Origin: Oscillospiraceae bacterium
GTDB lineage: Bacteria > Bacillota > Clostridia > Oscillospirales > Oscillospiraceae
Direction: 5' to 3'
NCBI GenBank assembly: GCA_017519005.1
Contig: JAFWTG010000041.1
Location: forward strand, 1-51,906
Length of the DNA stretch: 51,906 bases
The first letter of the stretch is position 1; the number at the start of each line of letters is the position of its first letter. A program made the position numbers and the translations under genes. The notes under the pieces are model-generated. The model made no database searches and had not been told where the DNA came from. It saw nothing but the letters and a program-made list of their open reading frames with translations. Positions 41,839 through 50,389 of the stretch are shown one piece after another.

Positions 41839-42780
41839 ATGGAAAATACCGAGAAAAAAGTATTGTTGTCCATCCAGCATCTGGACGTGGTCTTCGGTCA
41901 CGGCAAAAAGGCCTTCAAGGCTGTCAGCGACGTGAGCTTCGACATCTATAAGGGCGAGACCCTGTCTCTGGTGGGCGAGTCCGGCTCCGGCAAGACCACC
42001 ATCGGCCGCGCCATCGTCCGGATCAACCCCTGCTCCGCCGGCGCCATCTACTACGACGGCAAGAAGATCTCCGGCAAGCTCTCCCGCAAGGACGACCGCG
42101 AAGTCATCCGGAAGATCCAGATGATCTTCCAGGACCCCGCCGCCTCCCTGAACGAGCGCGCCACCATCGAGTACATCATCTCCGAGGGCCTGTACAACTT
42201 CCATCTGTACAAGGACGAGAAGGACCGCATGGCGAAGATCGAGAACGTGGTCAAGGAGGTGGGCCTGCTGCCCGAGCATCTGACCCGTTATCCCCACGAG
42301 TTCTCCGGCGGCCAGCGTCAGCGTGTCGGCATGGCCCGCTCCTTCGTCATGGAGCCCGAGTTCATCGTGGCCGACGAGCCCATCTCCGCGCTGGACGTGT
42401 CCATCCGCGCCCAGGTCCTGAACCTGATGAAGAAGTTCCAGCAGGAGCGCGGTCTGACCTATCTCTTCATCGCCCACGACCTCTCCATCGTCCGCTTCAT
42501 CTCCGACCGCATCGTGGTTATCTACAAGGGCCGGATCATGGAGATTGCCGAGACAGAAGAGCTCTTCGCCTACCCGCTGCACCCCTACACCAAGTCCCTG
42601 ATCTCCGCCATCCCCATTCCCGATCCCAGAATCGAGAAGGAGAAGAAGCTCTTCATCTACGACAAGAGCCTGCACGACTACTCCGTGGAGCAGCCCGAGC
42701 TGGTGGATATCGGCAACGGCCACATGGTCTACGGCAGCCCCTCCGAAATCGAGAAGTACAAGAAGATCCGCTTCGGCTAA
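41839..42780 (+). CDS. Peptide ABC transporter ATPase, DppF/OppF type, operon 2
   Basis: The 313-residue partner ATPase is of ordinary length: Walker [10 protein letters not shown] (about 45-53), Q-loop [12 protein letters not shown] (about 98-109), SGGQRQRV (about 156-163), Walker [13 protein letters not shown] and IAHDLS. The C-terminal region is shorter than in the operon 1 homologue and lacks its cysteine cluster. AAGGAGG precedes the start. It pairs with the enlarged ATPase encoded just upstream. Confidence 0.94.
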   Translation: MENTEKKVLLSIQHLDVVFGHGKKAFKAVSDVSFDIYKGETLSLVGESGSGKTTIGRAIVRINPCSAGAIYYDGKKISGKLSRKDDREVIRKIQMIFQDPAASLNERATIEYIISEGLYNFHLYKDEKDRMAKIENVVKEVGLLPEHLTRYPHEFSGGQRQRVGMARSFVMEPEFIVADEPISALDVSIRAQVLNLMKKFQQERGLTYLFIAHDLSIVRFISDRIVVIYKGRIMEIAETEELFAYPLHPYTKSLISAIPIPDPRIEKEKKLFIYDKSLHDYSVEQPELVDIGNGHMVYGSPSEIEKYKKIRFG

Positions 42781-42792
42781 TACACAAGGAAA

Positions 42793-42826
42793 ACGACCGG
42801 GCAGGACGCCTGTCCTGCCCGGTCGT
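42793..42826 (+). other. 15-bp perfect hairpin between the ATPase and the ApbE-like gene
   Basis: ACGACCGGGCAGGAC / GTCCTGCCCGGTCGT with loop GCCT. No T-run follows, so it is more likely an mRNA-stability or attenuation structure than a terminator. It ends 11 bases before the next ATG and leaves no room for a ribosome-binding site. Confidence 0.7.
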
Positions 42827-42837
42827 GGTATCTGCAT

Positions 42838-44115
42838 ATGATGAGACTGCAACGAAACAACGACGATCTGCGGGAGCTGATCGAGGAAAACAAGCCGCTG
42901 GACCGGAAAAAGATCATCCTCCGCTTCACGGCCTTTCTGATCTTCCTCGCCCTGGCCATCACCTTTATCACCATCGGCATCACCAGCGCCGGCAAGCGGA
43001 CGGAGGGCCTCCAGCTCATCGAGGCGGAGGCGGACAAGGAGGTGCTCCGCTACCAGCTGGGGGTCAGCTTTCAGCACTGGTTCACCGGCTCCTCCAGCGC
43101 AATCCGGATGGGCGTCAAGGAGCTGGGTGAGATCTACTCCTCCGCGCTGAAGGACGCCTTCCGGATGCTGGATGCCAGAGAGCGCTACGAGGACTGGGCC
43201 AACCTGGCGACGCTGAACCAAAGCCTGGGCCGGGAGGTGACGCTGAATCAGCCTCTCTACGAGGTCCTGCGCGACGCGGCCCGGCGAACGGCGGCGGGGG
43301 AGGGCTACAGCATGTTTGCCGGCGCTCTCTATGCCGAATGGGAGGGCCTGCGCTACGCGCTGGACCCGGCTCCCGGGGACCCGCTCAACGACCCCGCCGA
43401 GGCCGAACGCCTGGAAAGGCTGCGGACCGCCACCGCTGAGCTCTCCAATTTCTCCCTGGAATTTCTGGACGACGCGGCCTGCACCGTCCGCTTCACCGTG
43501 GACCAGGATTATCTGGAGCTGCTGGCGGAGCTGGAGCTGGAGGACGCGCCCATCCTGGACCTGAACGTGCTCACGGAGGCCTATAAGCTGCAGCTGGTGG
43601 CGCAGCGCCTGGAGGATCGGGGCTACGACCGGGGCTTCCTGCTGACGGACAGCGGGCTTATGCTGGCCCTCTCCGGCTATACCGACGGCGGCGTTTTCCG
43701 GCTTTACGGACTGGACGAGAAGGGCGCAGTCCCCGCCGCGGAGCTGCCGATCGAGGCCGGCTCCTGTACGGTCCAGCTCCGGGCCTTCGGAACGCAGGAC
43801 GAGCCGGGCTACTACGCGCTGGAGGGCGGGAAGACGCGGTACTACCGTCATCCCTGGCTGCCTGCCGACGGGGAATACCGGAACGCCCTGTTGACCGCCC
43901 TGGTCAGCGGCAAGGGCCTCTCGGCCCCCGACGCCTGCTGTGCCGGCCTTCGTCTGCTGGCCTGTGACAGCGCCGAGGAGGCGAAGACCCTGGCGGTCTC
44001 GCTGCCCGGCGACGCCGCGTTCCTCCTCACGGAAGAGCCCCGGACCATCTACAGCGCCGACGAGGCCCTGGCGGCCCTCCCGGACAGCGGCTATCAGACG
44101 GCCTCACTCCCCTGA
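42838..44115 (+). CDS. Membrane-anchored protein with a degenerate ApbE-like domain
   Basis: This 425-residue protein has one N-terminal membrane helix (about 29-49) and a large domain outside. The pattern resembles FAD:protein FMN transferase (ApbE): an initial strand-helix (YQLGVSFQHWFTG then a helix), FRMLDARERYEDWANLATLNQ, LNQPLYEVLRDAARRTAAGEGYSMFAGALYAEW, and ILDLNVLTEAYKLQLVAQRLEDRGYDRGFLLTDSG where ApbE has its LDLGGIAKGYA segment. The glycines and the metal-binding residues of that segment are not preserved, so it is probably catalytically inactive. It is the last gene of operon 2 and ends at a very strong terminator. The function may be structural or flavin/ligand sensing. Similarity is judged by eye. 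Confidence 0.6.
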   Translation: MMRLQRNNDDLRELIEENKPLDRKKIILRFTAFLIFLALAITFITIGITSAGKRTEGLQLIEAEADKEVLRYQLGVSFQHWFTGSSSAIRMGVKELGEIYSSALKDAFRMLDARERYEDWANLATLNQSLGREVTLNQPLYEVLRDAARRTAAGEGYSMFAGALYAEWEGLRYALDPAPGDPLNDPAEAERLERLRTATAELSNFSLEFLDDAACTVRFTVDQDYLELLAELELEDAPILDLNVLTEAYKLQLVAQRLEDRGYDRGFLLTDSGLMLALSGYTDGGVFRLYGLDEKGAVPAAELPIEAGSCTVQLRAFGTQDEPGYYALEGGKTRYYRHPWLPADGEYRNALLTALVSGKGLSAPDACCAGLRLLACDSAEEAKTLAVSLPGDAAFLLTEEPRTIYSADEALAALPDSGYQTASLP

Positions 44116-44119
44116 AAAA

Positions 44120-44167
44120 CGAAGCAAAAAGGCAAGCTTTTCAAAAAAAGCTTGCCTTTTTGCTTCG
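44120..44167. terminator. 22-bp perfect bidirectional terminator
   Basis: CGAAGCAAAAAGGCAAGCTT and its exact complement with a four-base loop (44142-44145). T-runs lie on both strands. It ends operon 2. Confidence 0.92.
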
Positions 44168-44180
44168 AAAGGGCTATAAT
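44152..44180 (+). promoter_or_regulatory. metG promoter overlapping the terminator
   Basis: TTGCCT (44152-44157) in the descending terminator arm, a 17-bp spacer and consensus TATAAT (44175-44180). The metG ATG is 35 bases downstream. Confidence 0.75.
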
Positions 44181-44214
44181 ATAGCTCAATCTTGTTCGCA
44201 GGGAGGAAATCACC

Positions 44215-46191
44215 ATGAGCGATCAGAGCAAAGAGAAATTCTTTATCACAACCCCCATCTATTATCCGTCCAGCCGGCTCCACATCGGCCATGCCTACTG
44301 CACCGTGGCCACGGACGTTATGGCCCGGTATAAGCGAATGCGGGGCGCCGACGTGATCTTCCTCACCGGCACCGACGAGCACGGCCAGAAGATCGAAAAC
44401 AAGGCCAAAGAGGCCGGCCTGACGCCCAAGCAGTTCGTGGACTCCATCGTGGAGGCCCCCAAGGGCGTCAAGGACCTGTGGAAGCTGATGAACGTGTCCT
44501 ATGACCGCTTCGTCCGCACCACCGACGCGTCCCATCTGAAAACCGTCCAGACCGTCTTCCGCACCATGTACGAAAACGGCGACATCTACAAGGGCAGCTA
44601 TGAGGGCCTGTACTGCACGCCCTGCGAGGCCTTCTGGACCCAGAGCCAGCTGAAGGACGGCAAGTGCCCCGACTGCGGCCGGGAGGTCCAGCCCGCCAAG
44701 GAGGAGGCCTACTTCTTCCGGGCCAGCAAGTACGCCGACCGGGTCCGGAAGCTGCTCACCGAGACCGATTTCCTGGAGCCCAAGAGCCGGGTCAACGAGA
44801 TGGTCAACAACTTTATCGACTGCGAGGGCGGCCTGCAGGACCTCTGCGTTTCCCGCACCAGCTTTTCCTGGGGCGTTCCCGTGGACTTCGACGGGAAGCA
44901 CGTGGTCTACGTCTGGCTGGACGCCCTGTTCAGCTATCTGTCCCCTCTGGGCTATCTGAATGAGAACGGCGAGGACTGGAAGCGCTTCTGGCCCGCCGAC
45001 GTACACTTCATCGGCAAGGAGATCGTCCGCTTCCACGCCATCTATTGGCCCGCCTTCCTGATGAGCATGGGTCTGCCCCTGCCCAAGAAGATTTTCGGCC
45101 ACGGTTGGCTGAACTTCAACGGCGATAAGATGTCCAAGTCCAAGGGCAACGTGGTGGATCCCTACCTGCTGGCGGAGCGCTACGGCGTGGACGCCCTGCG
45201 CTTCTTCATGCTGCGGACCTTCCCCTTCGGCTCCGACGGCAACTTCACCAACGAGTCCCTGATCTCCTGCATCAACGTGGACCTGGCCAACGACCTGGGC
45301 AACCTGGTCAGCCGCACCGTCGCCATGGTGGGCAAGTACTTCGGCGGCCGGCTCCCCCTGGAGCAGCAGGAGGATGAAGAGAAGGACGACGAGCTGATTA
45401 CCCTGGCCTGCGATCTGGTCCACGTCTACGAGGAGCAGATGGAGAAGTATGCCTTCCAGAACGCCCTGGGCGAAATCTTCAAGGTCATTTCCCGGGCCAA
45501 CAAGTATATCGACGAGAACGAGCCCTGGAAGCTGGCCAAGGACGAGGCCCTGAAGCCCCGCCTGGCCCGAGTGCTCTACAATCTGCTGGAGACCGTCCGC
45601 ATCTGCGGCGGCCTGCTGCAGCCCTTCATGCCCGCCACTGCCGCCGAGATCATGAAGCGCATCGGCGCCGCGGAGTACGACTGGGATTCCCTGGCCTTCT
45701 TCGGCACCCTCTACCGGGACGCCCAGGTGGAGAACGGCCCCGCTCTCTTCCCCCGCATCGACGCCGCCAAGGAGCTGGAGGAGCTGGAAAAGCTCCAGGC
45801 CGCCCAGGCTGCCGCCGCCAACCCCGCTCCCGCGGAGGAGGAAGCGCCCCTGCCCGAGCCCCTGCCGACCATCGCATTTGACGACTTTACCAAGGTAGAA
45901 ATGACCGTGGTGAAGGTCCTGGCCTGCGAGAACGTGAAGAAGTCCGAGAAGCTACTGAAGTTCCAGCTGGACGACGGAAGCGGTACGCCCCGCCAGATCC
46001 TCTCCGGCATCGCCAAGTTCTACAAGCCCGAGGAGCTGATCGGCAAGACCCTGGTGGCCGTCACCAACCTGGCCCCCCGCAAGATGATGGGCCAGGAGAG
46101 CCGCGGCATGCTGCTCTCCGCCGAGCGCGGCGAGAAGCTCCATCTGCTGATGCTGGACGACGCCATCCCCGCCGGCAGCCGTCTCTGCTGA
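44215..46191 (+). CDS. metG: Methionyl-tRNA synthetase
   Basis: MetG charges tRNA-Met and initiator tRNA with methionine. The 658 residues have the HIGH motif (23-26), one zinc knuckle (Cys134, Cys137, Cys151, Cys154), the KMSKS motif (305-309) and the anticodon-binding helical domain to about 510. A Pro/Ala/Glu-rich linker (about 530-552) leads to a C-terminal tRNA-binding OB domain of the EMAP-II/Trbp111 type (about 555-658). No T-box leader is seen. The short 5' leader makes T-box control unlikely. GGAGG precedes the start. Confidence 0.97.
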   Translation: MSDQSKEKFFITTPIYYPSSRLHIGHAYCTVATDVMARYKRMRGADVIFLTGTDEHGQKIENKAKEAGLTPKQFVDSIVEAPKGVKDLWKLMNVSYDRFVRTTDASHLKTVQTVFRTMYENGDIYKGSYEGLYCTPCEAFWTQSQLKDGKCPDCGREVQPAKEEAYFFRASKYADRVRKLLTETDFLEPKSRVNEMVNNFIDCEGGLQDLCVSRTSFSWGVPVDFDGKHVVYVWLDALFSYLSPLGYLNENGEDWKRFWPADVHFIGKEIVRFHAIYWPAFLMSMGLPLPKKIFGHGWLNFNGDKMSKSKGNVVDPYLLAERYGVDALRFFMLRTFPFGSDGNFTNESLISCINVDLANDLGNLVSRTVAMVGKYFGGRLPLEQQEDEEKDDELITLACDLVHVYEEQMEKYAFQNALGEIFKVISRANKYIDENEPWKLAKDEALKPRLARVLYNLLETVRICGGLLQPFMPATAAEIMKRIGAAEYDWDSLAFFGTLYRDAQVENGPALFPRIDAAKELEELEKLQAAQAAAANPAPAEEEAPLPEPLPTIAFDDFTKVEMTVVKVLACENVKKSEKLLKFQLDDGSGTPRQILSGIAKFYKPEELIGKTLVAVTNLAPRKMMGQESRGMLLSAERGEKLHLLMLDDAIPAGSRLC

Positions 46192-46210
46192 GCCGAATCT
46201 GTCAACGACA

Positions 46211-46249
46211 AAAACCTGGAAGCCGGAATTTCGGCTTCCAGGTTTTTTT
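46211..46249. terminator. Terminator between metG and the converging fbp gene
   Basis: A 15-bp stem AAAACCTGGAAGCCG / CGGCTTCCAGGTTTT followed by further T. On the other strand it also has an A/T-rich edge and may serve both converging genes. Confidence 0.9.
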
Positions 46250-46278
46250 CTGTAAATCGAATTACTCAAAGATCCGGA

Positions 46279-48240
46279 TCAGCCGGGCCTCTGTTCGCGG
46301 GTCAGACCGTCCCGGTAGCTGCGGAGCAGGGCCTCCAGCGCGGCGATCCGGGTCATCAGGGCCTTTCCCTCGTCGGTCTCCGCCATCAGAAGCCGATGCG
46401 GCATGGCCTCCACCACCCGGGTCCTGGTGTTGGTCTGGGCGATGGAGCTGCCGGTGGCCTTCCGGAAGGGCCGGTGCTCCGCCAGGGTCAGGCTGTGGGA
46501 GTTGAAGATCAGGGTGTAGCCTGCGATGCCGGTGGTGGACTGATAGGCCTTGGAGATGCCCCCGTCGATGACGAAGAGCCGGCCGCCGCATTTGATGGGG
46601 CTTTCGCCCTACTTGACGGGGACGTGGCCGTTGATGATGTGCGCATGCTCCGGGTTCAGACCGAAGTCTGTCAGAATGGCCCGCACCGTATCCTCCTGCT
46701 CATAGAGGCTGTAGTAGGGGTCCTTGGGCTCCCGCCGCAGCTCCTCCGCCCCGGGGATATCCTTGGCCGTGAAATAGCGTTCAAAGGTGGTCATCCGCGC
46801 CTTGCCGAAGAGGGGAGACTTAGCTCCGCACCAGAGATACCACATCAGGTCCACGCATGCGGGCTCATGCTGGTAATAGGCCCGGCGGACGATGCTGTCC
46901 AGGGCGTCCAGCATGGCCTTGCCCCGGCAGAGCTTTCCGTCCAGCTCCAGGGCGGAGAAGCTGCCGTCGGCCTCCATGGGGATACAGCCGTGGTAGAGCA
47001 GATTGCCGTTGACCGCCTTGTACATGGAGCCGTTGCGCATCAGGAAATCCATGTGCCGCTTCAGGGCGGCGGAGTGACGGAAGGAGGTGCGGAGCATATC
47101 CGCCAGCGCCTGTTCGCCCTCCGTCAGGGCGTAGGGGTCCGCGGGGTTCAGGGTGGGGAAGTTGGTGTCCGTCAGCGGGTATTCGGTTCCGTTCAGCCGC
47201 AGCACGCCCTTTTCCAGGTCCAGCTTGTCCAGCAACAGCCGGTGCTCCATGCCATAGCCCGGATTCCGTTGAATCAGCTGGCCCTCCAGCTTGAACAGGA
47301 TGATGGCGACCGCCTTGTGCATTTTGGCGGCCAGAGCCGGCGCCACCGGGTCGTATTTGTTTTCGTCGAGGATATGGGGTCGGAAGGCTTCGCAGGGGTC
47401 GTTGGCGTAGACCTCGTCGGCAAACATGGACAGGGGGCGGAGGTTGATGCCGTAGCCGTCCTCCAGCATGTCGAAGTTGTTGTAGCTGATGGCGATCCGA
47501 AGCACCGAGAACAGGCAGACCGGATTGCCTGCCGCCGCGCCGATCCACTCAATGTCGTGGTTGCCCCACTGGATGTCCACGTTGTGATGGAACATCAGCT
47601 CGTCCAGAATCTTATGGGCGCCGGGTCCCCGGTCAAAGATGTCGCCGATGATGTGGAGGCTGTCCACCGCGACCTGCTGGATCAGGTAGCAGAGGTTGGA
47701 AATCAAGCCCTCCCCGATGCCCGCGTCCACGGCGGCGGCGATCAGCTCCCGGTAATAGTCGGATTTCGCCGGGTCTTGGGAGGAGCTCATCAGTTCCCGA
47801 ATCACAAAGCGGAATTTGTTGCTGCTCAGCGCGTCCACGTGATCGTGGGCGTATTTCCGGCAGACCTCCTGCAAAACGGGCATCAGCCGGAAGATCATCA
47901 GCCGTTCCCATTCGCCGCTGTCTCCCGCGGCCCGGCGGTGGCGGATGACCTGCTCCGGGTAATAGATCAGAGCGGCAAGCTCGTCCAGATCCGTTTCCGG
48001 CAGAGCAGCGCCGTGAATGGCGTTGATCTTGTCCCGAATGGTGCCGGAGGCGGAGCGCAGCAGATGGATAAAGGCCTCGTGTTCTCCGTGCAGATCGCTG
48101 AAATAATACTCCGTTCCCTTGGGCAGCTGCAGGAAGGCGCGCAGCTGTACCAAGGCGGCGGAGGCGGCTTCCACCGTCGGGTACTGTTCAGCCAGCAGAT
48201 CCAGCCAGGACAGCTCGGGCAGTTTTGCGTCAGTTTCCAT
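46279..48240 (-). pseudogene. fbp: Class III fructose-1,6-bisphosphatase gene with an in-frame TAG
   Basis: Fbp hydrolyses fructose 1,6-bisphosphate in gluconeogenesis. Class III is the Firmicutes type, a metallophosphatase-related enzyme of about 640-670 residues. From ATG 48240 the frame shows the metal motifs DLHGEHEAF (about 48-56), GDIFDRG (about 197-203) and GNHDIEW (about 224-230), and stops at codon 544 (TAG, minus strand 46611-46609) directly after INGHVPVK. The same frame continues for 109 more codons to TGA at 46281-46279 with strongly conserved sequence (GESPIKCGGRLFVIDGGISK, then AYQSTTGIAGYTLIFNS), so the full product would be 653 residues. This is a recent nonsense mutation, a sequencing error or an amber codon that is read through. 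Confidence 0.85.
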
Positions 48241-48404
48241 GATTCGGACCCCTTTCTGGATTCTTTGCGTCTATTATACACCAAAGCAGCGTCAAACGCA
48301 CGCTTTTTTTCAGCAAAATACCGGGGATTTCAAAAAAAGGAGGCTGCGGGCTGCGGACGGTAAAGGCGAAACGCGGACAATGGAAGGAACGGGTGAAAAA
48401 TCCC

Positions 48405-48433
48405 TTGCCAGAGCGCAAAATCTTTGATATAAT
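48405..48433 (+). promoter_or_regulatory. Promoter of the HerA-like ATPase gene
   Basis: TTGCCA (48405-48410), a 17-bp spacer and consensus TATAAT (48428-48433). On the opposite strand an ATTATA (48273-48278, a TATAAT read for fbp) has no well-placed -35 box. Confidence 0.8.
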
Positions 48434-48463
48434 AACATAAATACCTTGAACGGAGGCAGGATT

Positions 48464-49993
48464 ATGCTGCAAGACGGGAAACTGCTCATCGGCGTGGGGG
48501 AGAACCCCGCGTATCTGCTGCCCAATATGGCCAACCGCCACGGGCTGATCTGCGGCGCCACCGGCACCGGCAAGACCGTCACCCTCAAGGTGATGGCGGA
48601 GTCCTTCTCGGAGCTGGGCGTCCCGGTCTTTCTGGCGGACGTCAAGGGCGACCTGGCGGGCTGCTGCCGCACCGGGGAACGCAGCGCGGCCATCGACGGG
48701 CGGCTGACGAAGCTGGGCCTGGACCCGGAGAGCTTCGTCTATCATCCCTTCCCGGTCCGCTTCTGGGACGTCTTCGGGGAGATGGGCCATCCCGTCCGCA
48801 CCACCGTCAGCGAGATGGGCGCGTCCCTGCTGGCCCGGCTGCTGGACCTCACCGACGTGCAGGCCGGCGTTCTGGCCATCGTCTTCCGGGTGGCGGATGA
48901 CAAGGGCTGGCTCCTGACCGACCTGAAGGACCTGCGCTCCATGGTGGCCTGGGTGACAGACCACGCCAAGGAGCTGCTGAACGAATACGGCAACGTCTCC
49001 AAGCAGTCCGCTGGCGCGATTCAGCGGGCCCTGCTGCAGCTGGAGGACGCGGGCGGCGACGTCTTCTTCGGGGAGCCGGACATCGATCTGACGGACTGGT
49101 TCCAATGCGACGAGAAGGGGAGAGGCTTCCTCAACGTGCTCCACTGTGAGCGGCTCTACCGCTCGCCGCTGCTGTATTCCACCTTCCTGCTCTGGCTGCT
49201 GGCGGAGCTCTTCGAGCAGCTGCCCGAGGCCGGGGACCCGGAGAAGCCCAAGCTGGTCTTCTTCTTCGACGAGGCCCATCTGCTCTTCAAGGGCGCGCCC
49301 CGGGCGCTGACGGAGAAGGTGGAGCAGGTGGTCAAGCTGATCCGCTCCAAGGGCGTGGGCGTGTATTTTATCACCCAGCAGCCCTCCGACGTGCCGGACG
49401 CCGTTCTGGCCCAGCTGGGCAACAAGGTTCAGCACGCCCTGCGGGCCTACACCCCCAACGAGCAGAAGGCGGTGCGGGCCGCGGCGGACGGCTTCCGCCC
49501 CAACCCCAAATTCGATACCAGGGAGGCCATTCTGGACCTGGGCACCGGCGAGGCCCTGGTGAGCTTCCTGGATGAAAAGGGCCGCCCCTCCGTGGTGGAG
49601 CGGGCCACAATCCTGCCGCCCCAGTCTCTGATGGGCCCCATCGACGACAAGCGCCGGGAGGCGGAAATTCAATACGACGAGCTCTTCGGCAAGTATGAGA
49701 CGGCGGTAGACAACGAATCCGCCTACGAGATCATCCACGCAGATCGGCAGAAGGAGGCCGAGGCCGCCGCCCAGGCCGAGGCGGAGAAGCTGGCCCGGAA
49801 GCAAAAGGAACAGGAAGAAAAGGAACAGGCCAGGGCCCAGCGGGAGAAGGAAAAGGAAGAGCGCGCCAAACAGGCAAAGAGAAAGAGCTCCGCCTCCGCC
49901 AAGGTTGCCAACTCCGCCCTCAACGCCGTCGGCCGGGAGGTCGGCAGGTCGTTTACGAGGGGCGTCCTGGGCGTTCTGAAAAAGTGGTTCTGA
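48464..49993 (+). CDS. HerA/YjgR-type (DUF853) P-loop ATPase
   Basis: The 509-residue protein starts at ATG 48464, with GGAGG seven bases upstream. Walker A GATGTGKT (31-38) and the DVKGDLAG segment (about 59-66) belong to the HerA-FtsK superfamily. Walker B is LVFFFDEAH (about 264-272), followed by YFITQQPSDVPDAVLAQLGNKVQHALRAYTPNEQKAV (about 304-340), which is characteristic of the DUF853/YjgR group. From about 425 to 475 it is a Glu/Lys/Ala/Gln coiled coil, then a short basic tail. The biological role of this family is poorly defined: DNA translocation or remodelling is suspected from the superfamily. Monocistronic by promoter and context. Confidence 0.85.
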   Translation: MLQDGKLLIGVGENPAYLLPNMANRHGLICGATGTGKTVTLKVMAESFSELGVPVFLADVKGDLAGCCRTGERSAAIDGRLTKLGLDPESFVYHPFPVRFWDVFGEMGHPVRTTVSEMGASLLARLLDLTDVQAGVLAIVFRVADDKGWLLTDLKDLRSMVAWVTDHAKELLNEYGNVSKQSAGAIQRALLQLEDAGGDVFFGEPDIDLTDWFQCDEKGRGFLNVLHCERLYRSPLLYSTFLLWLLAELFEQLPEAGDPEKPKLVFFFDEAHLLFKGAPRALTEKVEQVVKLIRSKGVGVYFITQQPSDVPDAVLAQLGNKVQHALRAYTPNEQKAVRAAADGFRPNPKFDTREAILDLGTGEALVSFLDEKGRPSVVERATILPPQSLMGPIDDKRREAEIQYDELFGKYETAVDNESAYEIIHADRQKEAEAAAQAEAEKLARKQKEQEEKEQARAQREKEKEERAKQAKRKSSASAKVANSALNAVGREVGRSFTRGVLGVLKKWF

Positions 49994-50121
49994 TTTCCAG
50001 GCATCAGGGACCAGGCATCAGGCATCAGGCACCGCTCGAAAAGCTGTGCTGTCTCGGTTCCGCTGCGCCCGTTCTCTTGTTGGGAAAGAATCCTTTTGCA
50101 TTCTTGCAAAATCTTCGGTCT

Positions 50122-50150
50122 TGACAAAGACTTCTGGATTGTGTACACTT
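50122..50150 (+). promoter_or_regulatory. Promoter inside the heptamer-bounded island
   Basis: Consensus TTGACA (50122-50127), a 17-bp spacer and TACACT (50145-50150), directed towards the MATE gene, whose leader would be about 230 bases. Confidence 0.75.
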
Positions 50151-50158
50151 TGGTCAGA

Positions 50159-50229
50159 AGGTTCGTCGGGCCGTCTGGTTAATCCGTCTTGAGCGGTAAC
50201 TCCAGTTTTTGAGTTGTTCGACGAGCCTT
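50159..50229 (+). ncRNA. Candidate structured leader RNA upstream of the MATE gene
   Basis: Beginning just after the promoter, AAGGTTCGTCG pairs with CGACGAGCCTT (11 bp, one G-T) and encloses about 50 bases with smaller stems such as AACTCCAG.../...GAGTT. I compared it by eye with ykkC-type guanidine riboswitches, which often precede exporters, and do not see their consensus. It could be a new cis-element or a remnant of a mobile gene read on the other strand. Confidence 0.4.
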
Positions 50230-50389
50230 CGTTTCCTGTCATTTGCCGCGCCCCTATATTATTTGAAGATATTCAACGACAGACATATCGAACGGGGTAA
50301 ACGGTGATCCACCCGGCACGGTAACAGGCGGTGCCTGATGCCTGATGCCTAATGCCTGATGCCTGTTCAACTCGAAAGGAGTATCCCCA

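Larger units (their letters stand above)
49999..50371. repeat. 373-bp island bounded by inverted TGCCTGA / GGCATCA heptamer arms
   Basis: Left arm (49999-50033) of GGCATCA units and right arm (about 50331-50371) of TGCCTGA/TGCCTAA units are complementary, as in other family B loci, but enclose about 300 bases here instead of a short loop. The enclosed DNA is lower in GC than the flanks and contains a TTTTGCATTCTTGCAAAA hairpin, a promoter and a folded RNA candidate. A 74-codon open frame on the minus strand (50242-50018) has plausible protein-like sequence but no known motif. Confidence 0.7.

Noticed and set aside
39814-43851. A 1345-codon open frame on the minus strand
   Set aside because: It lies antisense to two ATPase genes and the ApbE-like gene, which have ribosome-binding sites and conserved motifs. 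Its product is His/Leu/Gly/Asp-rich without any domain. Strong third-position C bias on the sense strand removes antisense stops.
46262-46591. A 109-codon minus-strand frame at the end of fbp
   Set aside because: It is another frame of the fbp C-terminal coding region. The fbp frame itself continues past the TAG with conserved sequence.
50159-50229. Guanidine (ykkC-type) riboswitch before the MATE gene
   Set aside because: The location and downstream exporter fit, but the conserved ykkC, mini-ykkC and ykkC-III sequence blocks are not visible.
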